Positions 1-11,177 of a DNA stretch of 64,000 bases are shown one piece after another. The notes below the pieces were generated by a model. That model was given only the letters and a program-made list of their open reading frames with translations, was not told the origin of the DNA and did not search any database. A program made the translations under genes and the position numbers. The stretch's first letter is position 1. Every line of letters begins with the position of its first letter. Where the stretch lies: NCBI GenBank assembly GCA_017654935.2, contig CM065700.1, positions 42,248,665 through 42,312,664 of the forward strand. Direction: 5' to 3'. Source of the stretch: Phymorhynchus buccinoides (Eukaryota > Mollusca > Gastropoda > Neogastropoda > Raphitomidae).

Positions 1-72
1 GTAGGTTTGGTTTAAATCCTATTTGGTTTTTAAATTAGAGAGTGCTTCTTTCCCTTTCTCTATAATGTTCTC

Positions 73-754
73 TTAACCCTTTGACTGCCAGAGAAATTGA
101 AAGACAAAATCATTGAGCCATAAAAAAAGACAACTGATACAGTGAAAGAGCCAATATGGCAAAATGGTCTGGGGATATAACTCTCTTGACTGTGTTAGAG
201 CAAAAGCCAGCATATTAGGGTTACTAGCGCAACGCCGAGTACCAGTAATGCCTAGTAACGGTAACGCCTAGTAACGGTAACGCCAAGTACTGGTAACGCC
301 GAGTACAGCAAATGTGAAGCGATTCGGTTAAGAAACGGCGGAGTGGTATAGCGCGCGCGTTTCTGAACCGATTCGCTTCCGGTTTGGCACACCGATAGTC
401 ACCGTCCCTGGTCATCTACCTACCAAATTCGAAGGCAATCGGCCCAGAAACGCCGGAGATACGGGCGCCGAGAGGCCGGCGGATGCGCGTTTCGCGCATT
501 TGCGAAACCGCGCAAATGATACGGCCGCCTCGGTTGCCGTTGCCATCGCGCCGTTAGGGCTCACAGCAAATTTGAAGCGATTCGGTCGAAAAACGGCAGA
601 GTTATAAGGCCCGTTTCGTGTTTCAGACACACACACACACAGACACACGGACGGACACTTGGCTTATTACTATATGATTCCTTTTCATCTGATAACATCA
701 TCAGTGATGTCATCAGGTCAGTACGTAATACGTTGGTGACAGTCAAGGGATTAA
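73..754. mobile_element. piggyBac-type MITE family 2, with a 420-bp insert
   Basis: TTAACCCTTTGACTGCCA at the left and GTGACAGTCAAGGGATTAA at the right are inverted termini flanked by TTAA. An insert at about 229-650 carries CGCCTAGTAACGG-type short repeats and two AAGCGATTCGGT units. Confidence 0.7.
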
Positions 755-788
755 AACCCTCTTTCCCCACTTCCCCACGCTGTGTATA

Positions 789-1206
789 TTAACCCTTTCG
801 TTGCGAGCCATTTTTTCAGAATTTTTTTCCCCATTAACCTTACCTGGGTAGAGAAAAAAAATCTGTCTGTAATATTGGGGATTCCTCTGTGACATATTTA
901 AAGCAAGGCCTATCTTTACCTTCCAATTTTTTTTTTTTTTTTTTTTTTTTTTCTCTCTCTCTTTTTTCTCTCTCTACCTTCCAAAATTAAGAGAATAGGG
1001 TCTTTGGATCACAGACCCTGATTTGATGTCCAAAATGAAGAGAATCATTGGGTCTTTGGATCCTTCCAAAATTAAGAGAATAGGGTCTTGTGTGTGAGTT
1101 TTGGATCACAGACCTGCCCTGATTTGATTTTTCCTTTTTGTACATGGATGTTGAATCATTGTGGTGAAAATTAAATGCAAAAATTTGGCGGTCTTGAAAG
1201 GGGTCA
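789..1206 (-). mobile_element. piggyBac-type MITE family 1, diverged copy
   Basis: Inverted relative to most copies: AACCCTTTCGTTGCGAGCCA ... TTGGCGGTCTTGAAAGGGGT. Internal blocks GATTCCTCTGTGACATAT and TGAATCATTGTGGTG are shared. T-rich and duplicated segments lengthen it. Confidence 0.6.
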
Positions 1207-1433
1207 AAAAGTGTTTTTTTCCTTCACATTAGTTTATTTTATGTTGTGGCTTGTGTGTGAGTTCAAAGATATTTTGGCCTAAATGAAAGCTTTTTCCTCC
1301 CCATGTGTACAAATTGTGTCACCTGTCGGTCTCTGCACATGGTACTTTTCACGTTGTTTCATTTGTTTGTGAATTCTGTGTAAACTGGCGTGCACATGCT
1401 TTTCCCCCAGATCTGATCACAATGCGTGAATTG

Positions 1434-1622
1434 GGCCGTGTACACATATGCGGAGATTCCGTGCGGAAACCCGTAAATTAGTAAAAGAAAGAAGGGAAAA
1501 GATTTACGCTCGTGTCCGAATTTCCCCAAATCTGTAAATTTTTTACCCTTCTTTCTTCCACTTATTTACGGATTGCGCGTGGGATTTCCGCACGGAATCT
1601 CCGCATATGTGTGTACACGGCC
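1434..1622. mobile_element. Hairpin MITE family 6
   Basis: GGCCGTGTACACATATGCGG and its inverse at the right end form about 36-bp arms. The inner AAGAAAGAAGGG / CCCTTCTTTCTT also pairs. Two more copies lie at 46010-46197 and 63228-63416. Confidence 0.8.
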
Positions 1623-1786
1623 TCATGCTATCATCTCATTCTGTGCTCTAGTCTGTCTATATATAATAAATTTCAATAGGGATTAATCTTTTATTTTTTA
1701 AAAATCATTCTGTAGCTCTGAAAGAGGTGATATATTGACAAAATACAGCTCAGAAAGTTTCATCCAATATTTTCTTATTGCGATAA

Positions 1787-1908
1787 CAGGCATGGGAATT
1801 GTCTGAAAACAAAATTTGAAATTGTTACTAAATACTTCATTTTTGTTACTAAATACTTCAATTGGGGGGCTTTTCAGAGTTTTTTGTCTCTGACAATTCC
1901 CATGCCTG
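1787..1908. mobile_element. MITE family 9 (CAGGCATGGGAATT termini), short copy
   Basis: CAGGCATGGGAATTGTCTGA at the left and TCTGACAATTCCCATGCCTG at the right, 122 bp in total. Confidence 0.75.
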
Positions 1909-2609
1909 GATAATTTATAATGTGTGTTACGTTAAAAAAAAAATGTGATTCACGTACTTATGGAATTACTGTTTACAATTTTTACCTAAAATTTATCATT
2001 GATATTCAGAAACAGATTAAACACCATAAAAAAAAAAAATGTATTTAATTGTTAGCCATGATTGGATGTTGTTTAATCTTACTTTTGTCACCTGCTTGTT
2101 TGTGATAAGCGTGCGCATTGTTTTATCTTTTTGTTGTCTGATTTGTTTTTTAAATCGCAATTTTCTATTTGTGTAGTTTGTGATATGTAGTAGTATGTGG
2201 TGTCAATGTTGGATTTAAATGTTTTAGTTTTTGAAATTATTGTGCTGAATTGAACTGTGTTGTATAATTATAGATAATAATGTAGGATTAATATGAAAAC
2301 ACTTAAGTGTACACATTGTTTTGGTATGTTGTATACAGAAGCATGTGAGGTTGGTTTTTTGGACAAATCATTTTTTTTTCTTCTCCTGATGTTTACAAAT
2401 TTGAATATGGCATGGGTGGATAATATGACTTTAGTACACGTAGTAGTATATGTACTGTGTTAACTGTATGAATGTGAGTATAAAGTTAATGCTTACGTGC
2501 ATGTGTGTGTGTGTGTGTGTGTTTACATGCGGTATGTTCTTGATATTAATGTCATTCATTCTTTTATTTATTAATTTCATAGAGGTGTATAGTGAGGATT
2601 TGTGAGCTA

Positions 2610-2700
2610 GTCTTTTAATAATAATAATAATGGGAATTTATATAGCGCTCTTTCTCACATGAGCTCAGTGCGCTTTACATTGATAACAAGAACATTAAAG
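2610..2700 (+). repeat. LINE/SINE 3'-tail fragment with ATAGCGC motif
   Basis: TAATAATAATAATGGGAATT, TATATAGCGCTC and GCGCTTTACAT. This tail type recurs near 3425-3480, 6850-6910, 11408-11475, 27418-27482, 35752-35812, 44160-44240, 44640-44708, 45622-45690 and 47230-47430, consistent with CR1/L2-type 3' ends. Confidence 0.55.
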
Positions 2701-2764
2701 TCAAACAAATAATTAATCATTAGAAAGTAAAATAAGCACGATGCTTGCACGCAACGTTCTCTTA

Positions 2765-2812
2765 CTTCCTTACACACACATGCATGCACGCACGCACGCA
2801 CGCACGCACGCA

Positions 2813-2854
<42 letters not shown>
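2765..2854. repeat. CA/GCAC microsatellite
   Basis: (GCAC)n followed by about 22 AC units. Confidence 0.95.
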
Positions 2855-2858
<4 letters not shown>

Positions 2859-2924
2859 TAGAGTACTAGTTTTAGAGAATGCTTGATGTTTGTATAATAT
2901 GTACCTTGTTGTTGCTGTTGCTTA

Positions 2925-3396
2925 AAGTGGAATTCCATATGCGCTATTTTCGTTGGCTTAAATCGCCCGCTACTTTCGACAGCGACGAAAAACGTTGCTT
3001 GCAATTCCATTGACGCTAAAATCGCGGGCGATTTTCGATGGCGCTATTCAGACATCGTGCTAAAATAAAAACGATCACTCCTACGGAATTGCAAGCAACG
3101 CTTTTCACCAGTACCTCACGTTTCTGACACGCTTTTAGAAGCCATGCTCGCTGAAAAAATGGCGTGATGTTTTAGTTCCGCTGATTTTCAGACTATTAAG
3201 TATTATCGACGGCGACAAAAATATTTTTTCGCTCCACCAGGTCATAAAATAAAATCGCGAGCAATTTTCGACTGACTGCTCGCGATTATCGCTCCTATGG
3301 GTGTACAGAATGACATCATTGGTGGCGATAAAATTTAATCGAGCGATTATCGCCGTCGATTTTCGCCTTTAAAATCGCGCATATGGAATTCTGGCT
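2925..3396. mobile_element. PIF/Harbinger-like MITE family 5, copy 1
   Basis: Termini AAGTGGAATTCCATATGCGC / GCGCATATGGAATTCTGGCT with TTA on both sides (2922-2924 and 3397-3399). The body has many ATCGCNNGCGAT-type blocks. It is the same family as 31495-31962. Confidence 0.8.
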
Positions 3397-3560
3397 TTAA
3401 TGTTAGTATTGAATGGTGAGTTAGAAAGCGCATTGAGTTGCTTAGCAAGATTATGCGCTACATAAGCACTATTCGTTATTAATATAATGGCAAAAGGGGT
3501 CACCAAAGTTACATAAACAATATTTGATGATCAGAGAATCTCAAGATGAAATTAGTTGTA

Positions 3561-3949
3561 CAGTGGAACCTCCAGTATAAGACCTCCCATTATAAGACTC
3601 CCTCCCACATAAGACCTACTTCTCTGAGACATTGCTCTTCTTTGTAAGTATTAAAATGACCTCCCTTATAAGACCCCTCCCTTATTGGCCACTGCAACAA
3701 CCATGTTTTGCTAGAGTGAATGCCCTTGGTAGATGCTTGAGTGATCAAACAAGTGCATAACTCTCGCCAATAACCCTATTTGAGGCCACTAAATGGCTGC
3801 CTTTCGCAAGAGTGAATGCCCTTTTCAGTACTGACCAACAAGGCTGGGCTTCACTCTCACTGTCAAGGGTGTTAATAACCCTAGTTGCAGTGGCCAATAA
3901 GACCTAATTTTGGATGATTTTTGAAGGTCTTATAAGGGAGGTTCGACTG
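3561..3949. mobile_element. mariner/pogo-like MITE family 3
   Basis: CAGTGGAACCTCC ... GGAGGTTCGACTG flanked by TA, with TATAAGACCTCCC blocks. About 220 bp of unrelated sequence splits the centre (about 3680-3895). Confidence 0.75.
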
Positions 3950-4020
3950 TATTACCAATAAGTCTTGCTGAACAATCAAGACGTAAACTACTGCTAGTGA
4001 CAGCTAGACATATTAAAGTT

Positions 4021-4148
4021 AAAGACCCCGCACGTCACGTGTCAAGATCATGGTTTTCATGTGCTTTCCCTCTTATAGCTAGTAAGGAATCTTAAGAAAT
4101 CTTCCTAGCATAAGAGGGAATGTGACACGTGACGTGTGGGGTCTGTAA
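4021..4148. mobile_element. Short MITE family 8 (AAAGACCCC...CACGTCACGTGTC)
   Basis: AAAGACCCCGCACGTCACGT and ACGTGACGTGTGGGGTCTGT are inverted, with CCCTCTTATAGCTAG / CTAGCATAAGAGGG inside. Confidence 0.7.
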
Positions 4149-4595
4149 TCTGTCGCTTGAGTTTTTGTCAGTATGACAGGAGAGCAACTCAAAACGAATT
4201 GACGTTTCGTTCGGGTGTGAAAACTTGTTTTGAAAAATACTTTGAACAAGATAGAACAGACAATTTTTTAAAAATTTATACAGGGTATTAATGAGATAAA
4301 TATGAATACTTTTTTTACACCCAGCACTGTGGATAATAACTACACGTAGATAGTAGAGAGAGAGACACACAAGGTGGGTGATGGAGAGAGGTAGTAAAGA
4401 AGAGAAAAGACTGAGTAAAACCGTCCGGATTACCAGGGTATGCATGACACCGAGGTGCCCGTTTGGCGGGGTTCCATTGTAAAGGGGAAGAAAAGCGGCT
4501 ACAAATATAGAATATACAGAACTTTTAAGTTATCAGCTGAATAACATGTGAGTGAAACTGAAAGGAACACATATTCTTTATCCCAAGCTATAGGA

Positions 4596-4644
4596 AGTTA
4601 TGCACAGACACACAAACACACACAGACAGACACACATACACACG

Positions 4645-4733
<89 letters not shown>

Positions 4734-4800
4734 TTCTCTTTCTTTAGATTCTCTGTGTGTCTCTGTGTGTGTCTCTCTATTACAAACCCACATATAATTT

Positions 4801-4875
<75 letters not shown>
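4596..4875. repeat. Two CT microsatellites
   Basis: About 45 CT units at 4646-4732 and about 36 at 4804-4876, preceded by CA-rich sequence. Open frames here are artefacts. Confidence 0.95.
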
Positions 4876-4877
<2 letters not shown>

Positions 4878-4951
4878 CACATATTCCCTTTTATTAACCC
4901 AACATTAACCCACCATATTCTAATCTCTCTTTTTTTCTGAACCCTTTACAG

Positions 4952-5133
4952 TCATCGAAGCCACCAGCATCATAGACCCAGACGCCCAAAGCTTCCGCTC
5001 CGTCTCCAGACTCCGACAGCTCAGCGCCACAACCACACACCCCACCGTACCCACCTTACCTCCCTCCCCTGCCCCCTCCCCCTCCCCCAAGCCCTCGGTG
5101 AGCGGGGACCCCAGGAACATCATCGTCCACTGA
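4952..5133 (+). CDS. Putative terminal coding exon of an upstream gene (3' partial)
   Basis: A pyrimidine-rich tract and CTTTACAG at 4944-4951 give a good acceptor. The frame that opens after it reads about 60 residues to a TGA at 5131-5133. It begins VIEATSIIDPDAQSFRSV, becomes Ser/Pro/Thr-rich, and ends GDPRNIIVH. Third codon positions are strongly G/C, unlike the surrounding intronic sequence. An AATAAA at 5198-5203 could be its poly(A) signal. I do not recognise the protein. The CT microsatellites at 4645-4875 would be intron. Alternatively this is a 5' UTR exon of the TIR-HEAT gene, whose ATG is only 174 bp downstream. Confidence 0.45.
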
Positions 5134-5197
5134 ACGCGAAGCCGTCGCTCCACCCCTCCTTTGTGGGATGAGCAAACCTGCGCCGTGAAGAAAAATA

Positions 5198-5203
5198 ATA
5201 AAA
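5198..5203 (+). promoter_or_regulatory. Candidate poly(A) signal AATAAA
   Basis: AATAAA lies 65 bp after the TGA of the putative upstream terminal exon and about 105 bp before the ATG of the next gene. It would fit the 3' end of the upstream transcript. Confidence 0.3.
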
Positions 5204-5307
5204 ATTTGTTTAGCCCTTGCTCTGTAAAAGCGTGTTGTTGTTGAACTTGAAGGGAGGAAAAGAAAAAGGGGGAATAAACCAGTCTCGATTTTAGGAATTT
5301 GAAAGCA

Positions 5308-5383
5308 ATGATGGCCAGCAAAGGGGAGGAAGTGGTGATCGGTTATAACGTCGCCGACCTGGAGTTTGTGAAGAAAGTGGCCG
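5308..5383 (+). CDS. TIR-HEAT gene exon 1 (start codon)
   Basis: The exon starts at the first of two adjacent ATGs (5308 and 5311); the second has the better G at +4. It encodes the first TIR strand and helix ([18 protein letters not shown]) and ends phase 1 at CCG|GTGAGT. Confidence 0.8.
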
Positions 5384-6793
5384 GTGAGTGTACTGTTAGT
5401 GTTTGTGTTTTTGTTGACTTGGTAGTAATGAATGTCAAGTAAGTAAGTAAGTAAGTACTCAAAGGACTGTTAGTATTGGTTAACATTAACCCCCCCCCTC
5501 TCCCCGTGGGGATACCGGGGACTCTTGTATAAATAGTTCCCTCACCTTCTGGAAGTTCTGTGCTTGTAACTTCCTCTAATCTGTCACTCTCTTTGACTTT
5601 GACTTTTCTCTTTGCTTGCTGTCATCTACTATCTTTCTGCCTTACCGGTCCATTCTCCTGCCTTTTTTCACAAAACATTTTCGAAAACATTTCCTTCAAC
5701 CGAAGTCGAACTTGCTGCGCCCAACTATTTCCTAGTTAGGCGCGTAACGGCAGCATGACGCATCTACGCTCATAATTGACAGGAAACTGAATGATCAAAG
5801 AAGAAGAAGGTTAACATTACCATAATTTTCGGACTAATAAGGCAGATACTTTTACCCCCAGACTGAGACCCATGCACCTTTTATACAGTGGAGAACTGAT
5901 AACTCAAAAACGGATAACTCAAAAACATTGGATAACTCACAATAATTTTGGGGGTCCCAGTATAATAATCTCTATGTTGAAAAGTCTTTTTAACTCAAAA
6001 TATTGGCTGTCTCAAAATAACATTTCAGTCCCTTCAATTTTGACTTAAGTGATTTTTTAAAAACTGTAATATGACTAATGATACAGTAAGAAAATGTAAG
6101 AAAATTTTTTGAATGTTGTCTAAAATTTGTATACTGTATGTTGTACTGTCGAGGTTGTTGTTGTGTGTATGTGTGTGTGTTCGTCTTCCTCTTCCTCCTT
6201 TTCCTCCTCTCTGCTTTCAAATCTAACCTCAAAACCCACCTGTTCCCCCGTTATTGAGGCTCCGTTCTCTTTTCTCTTCTGTCTCTTACCTTTAGGTCTG
6301 TTTCTGCTGTGTACCATTTATGTCATCCGTGTGTGTTCGCTTTGCATTACATTTTTGTTTGAATGCGTTATGAATGCTAACGTGTGTGTGCGCTTTGATT
6401 TTATTTCTGTCAAGATTCAGTGCCATATAAATACTTCTTCTTTTTTCTTCTTCTTCTTCGATCGCTCAGACAGTTTCCTGTCAATTATGAGTGCAGATGC
6501 GTCATGCTGCCGTTATGCGCCTAACTAAGAAATAGTTAGGCCCAGCAAGTCCGACTTCGGCTGGAGGAAATGTTTTTGAAAGTGTTTCGTGAAAAAAGAC
6601 AGGAGAATGGACCGGTAAGGCAGAAAGATAGTAGATGACAGTAATCAAAGACAAAAGGCTGAGTCAAAGAGAGTAACAGATTAGAGGAAGTTACAAACAC
6701 AGAACTTCCAGAAGGTGGGGGAGCTATTTATACAAAAGACCCCCCGGTATCCCCACGGGGGATGGGTGGGTATAAATACTGTATGTTGTTGTT

Positions 6794-6842
<49 letters not shown>

Positions 6843-8178
6843 ATGATTTTTTGTAAAGCACCATGAGCAGATAGCCTGGAATGTGCGCTATATAAGCTTT
6901 CTTTATCATTATTATTGTGACCTATTCCAGGTACCTTGCGTGATGAAGGGATGAGTGTGTGGTATGCTGATCCCCGCAGCGACCCAGCCAGCATGGGCAA
7001 CAAAACCCAGGCCATTTTGGCCTGTATGGTAAGTCTGTGTGTGTGCATAAATTAGGGCCACTCTCTTGTTGGTAGGGCAGGTGGCTGGTGTTTCCTGTCC
7101 ACAGTAGTAATAATCTTTTTGTTGTAAGGCATTGAAATTGAGCTCAGGACACTTTACCAAAAAAATTATACAAATACATAACCCACAACAATACACACCC
7201 TTACACACTCCAAGTCTAATCCCAAACACACACATATATATGTGGCCCAGCACCGTGTAAGGGACATTAAGTCGCTGGGCTAGTTTCTCACAATAGGCCT
7301 GCAAAGTCAAAAATCTCATTTTTGGGTCAATTGTGAGTTATGGGTATTGTCAAGTTCTCTAACATCTTATCTATCATATTTATAAAGGATAATCTTTAAT
7401 ATTGTCTCTAAATACTCTAATAAGTGTTTTAAAATGAGAAGGTCGATGTACTTTCTTCAGCTAGGCCAGACTTTAGACTGTTTTCTCAAAATGGCCGACG
7501 CTCACCCTACTAACTTTAAATGCTCATAACTCTGGAACGGAAAAAGATACAAGAATGGTTCTTGTATTATTAGAAAGAGAATTGTCTGAAGTTTTCAAAT
7601 GTGTAGTTTTCTCAGAATGTTCAGCTTGACAATGTCCCTTTCGTGGTGCTAGGTCACATATGTTCATGTGCCTGTACAGACACACACACACATGCATGCA
7701 CACATACATTCACACATACATGCACACATGCATGCACACATACATTCACACATGACAAAATTACACACAGATACATTCTTTTTCTTCTTCCTCTTTTTTG
7801 TCATCTCCACCTCCTTTTCTTTTTATTTTTTTCAGCCTCTTCTTTTTTTCTTTTTTTTCTTTGCCTTTTCTTCTTTTTTTGTCTTCTTCTTCTTCATCTT
7901 CCTTCTTAGTTTCTTTTCCGTTTCTTCCTCTTCTTCTCCTTCCTCTTACTGTCATCTACTATCTTTCTGCCTTTCCGGTCCATTCTCCTGCCTTTTTTTG
8001 AAGAAACGCTTTCAAAAAGACTTCCTCCAGCCAAAGTCGGACTTGCTGGGCCTAGCTATTTCTTAGTTAGGCGCATAACAGTAGCATGACGCATCTGCAC
8101 TCGTAATTGTCAGGAAGCTGTCTGAGCGATCGAAGAAAAAGAAGAAAAAGAAGAAACTCTTTCATCCATATGATGGTA

Positions 8179-8210
<32 letters not shown>

Positions 8211-11146
8211 CATGGCGACGATAATGATGATTATTTCAGGTGTACATACCGTTGCTAAGCGCAGTGTCGGTGGAGGACAAACACCTTCAAGAACAGCTGA
8301 TGATGATGATGATGATGATCATGGCGACGATAATGATGATTATTTCAGGTGTACATACCGTTGCTAAGCGCAGTGTCGGTGGAGGACAAACATCTTCAAG
8401 AACAGCTGATGATGATGATGATGATCATGGCGACGATAATGATGATTATTTCAGGTGTACATACCGTTGCTAAGCGCAGTGTCGGTGGAGGACAAACACC
8501 TTCAAGAACAGCTGATGATGATGATGATGATCATGGCGACGATAATGATGATTATTTCAGGTGTACATACCGTTGCTAAGCGCAGTGTCGGTGGAGGACA
8601 AACACCTTCAAGAACAGCTGATGATGATGATGATGATCATGGCGACGATAATGATGATTATTTCAGGTGTACATACCGTTGCTAAGCGCAGTGTCGGTGG
8701 AGGACAAACACCTTCAAGAACAGCTGATGATGATGATGATGATGATCATGGCGACGATAATGATGATTATTTCAGGTGTACATACCGTTGCTAAGCGCAG
8801 TGTCGGTGGAGGACAAACATCTTCAAGAACAGCTGATGATGATGATGATGATCATGGCGACGATAATGATGATTATTTCAGGTGTACATACCGTTGCTAA
8901 GCGCAGTGTCGGTGGAGGACAAACACCTTCAAGAACAGCTGATGATGATGATGATGATGATGATCATGGCGACGATAATGATGATTATTTCAGGTGTACA
9001 TACCGGTGCTAAGCGCAGTGTCGGTGGAGGACAAACACCTTCAAGAACAGCTGATGATGATGATGATGATCATGGCGACGATAATGATGATTATTTCAGG
9101 TGTACATACCGGTGCTAAGCGCAGTGTCGGTGGAGGACAAACACCTTCAAGAACAGCTGTCACTGGCCTACGTCTCCAACTCCTGCATCTTTCCCCTGGG
9201 CACCACGCGACACCGATTCATCGCCCCAAAACTCAACGGAGGAGCGTAAGTTAACCCTTTCACCGTCAATGTCGCATTTTAGCACCACAATGGTTTAACC
9301 CTTTCACCGTCAATGTCGCATTTTAGCACCACAATGGTTTAACACCCATGTCACTAAAAGGCATCAAATCAGGGCCTGTTATCCAAAGACCTTATTTTTT
9401 ACTTTATTTTGGGAGGTAATGATAGGCCTAATGCTATATGTCACAGAGGAATTCGCAATATTTAAACATTTTTTTTCTCTACCTAGTTAAGTTTAATGGC
9501 ATTTTTTGGCTGAAAAATGGCTGGCGGCGAAAGGGTTAACCCTTTCACCGCCAATGTCGCATTTATGCACCATAATCGTTTAACACCCATATCACTAAAA
9601 GGCATCAAATCAGGACCTGTTATTTCAAGATCTTATTTTCTTAATTCTGGGAGGTAATGGTAGGCCTAATGTTATGCATGTCACAGAGGAATTTCTAATA
9701 TTGCAGGATTTTTTTCTTCTCTATTCCATTAAATTTAATGGTATTTTTTTGCTGGAATGTTGCTGGCGGCGAAAGGGTTAAAGTCGGCCGAAACCTGCTG
9801 GCCGGAAGTTGCCTCCATGTATTCAAGTTGGCCAAAGTCGGCCGTAGCTTGTCCCCCACTCTGAGCCCCCCTCTGATGGCATTTCCATCACGCACAAAGT
9901 TCTAGTTTGTTGTACACACACCATGAAGAAGCTTCTCATTTGCAAAGATGTGATAGTAACTGTTTGCTGCTCTATGTGCTTCAAAAACAGAAATGTTCTC
10001 AAAGGACTACAACAGAAACATCACCAACCTCCTCTTCCTCCTCCTTTTCCTCCTCTTCCTCCTCATCTTCATCTAATAACAACGATAATAATATTTTCCA
10101 CAGCAAACTGATCCTGGCCAAAATCAACTGGTGCTTCGTGCTGAAGGATGAGGACTACAACAAGAACATCACCAACCTCATCCAGTGCATCCGCACCGAG
10201 ATGAAGCGTCTCCAGAACAACCCCTGCTCCACCACCTCACCCCCCCTCACCTCCATCACCTCCCACGGCATCGACCTTCGCCTCACCCATGGCCTCGACC
10301 TCGGCGGGTCGGAAGGTTACGAAGGAAGCGAGATGCCGGGAAGCTCGCTCCTGTCCGAATCTTCCGACGGAAGCACCTCGCTTTGGGACCGCCACTTCAA
10401 CGGGCAGACCTCCATCAAGTGGGCAGAGTTCCGGGAGAAGTTCTTGAACGACTACGGGAAGTCCATTGAGAAGGAGTTTGGGGATATGGCGGAGGAGAGG
10501 AAGAAGCTGATTTTGAATCTGATGCATAAGGACGTGTTTTATCGGGGGGTGAGCGTGCAGCGTAAGGATTACGAGGCATTCTGCTCGCACCTGGGCGAGA
10601 CGTCGCACCGTTTTTACCACTGCGTCATGGAGTACCTGGCGGCGTACATGAACCTGAGGGAGATCATCTCCATGGAGTCCTCCCTGAGGATCACCACCAT
10701 TCAGAGCCTGGGTGAGCCGGAAGGGAAGGGTGGGCTGTGTCAGTGAGGCAGGCATGAATTAGCGAGTGAATTTTAATCTCCATTCAGAGCCTGGGTGAGC
10801 CGGAAAGGAAGGGTGGGCTGTGTCAGTGAGGCAGGCATGAAGAGCCAGTGAATTTTAGTTTCCATTCAGAGCCTGGGTGAGCCGGAAAGGAAGGGTGGGC
10901 TGTGTCAGTGAGGCAGGCATGAAGAGCCAGTGAATTTTAGTCTCCATTCAGAGCCTGGGTGAGCCGGAAAGGAAGGGTGGGCTGTGCGTGTGAAGTAGGC
11001 ATGAAGAGCCAGTGAATTTTAGTCTCCATTCAGAGCCTGGGTGAGCCGGAAAGGAAGGGTGGGCTGTGTCAGTGAGGCAGGCATGAATTAGCGAGTGAAT
11101 TTTAATCTATAGATCTGGGGCAGTGGGTGCATGCCTCGTGCCTCCA

Positions 11147-11177
<31 letters not shown>

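Noticed and set aside
4092..4445. 117-codon minus-strand frame
   Set aside because: Covers a MITE and AT-rich sequence. No homology, splice support or codon bias seen.
8107..8900. Asp- and Met-rich repeated frames of 76-86 codons
   Set aside because: GAT microsatellite and exon 3 edge copies. Each ends at the same TAA in the next unit.
9907..10746. A 279-codon single-exon gene
   Set aside because: It is exon 4 of the TIR-HEAT gene plus upstream intron in frame. A good acceptor at 10103 marks the real start.
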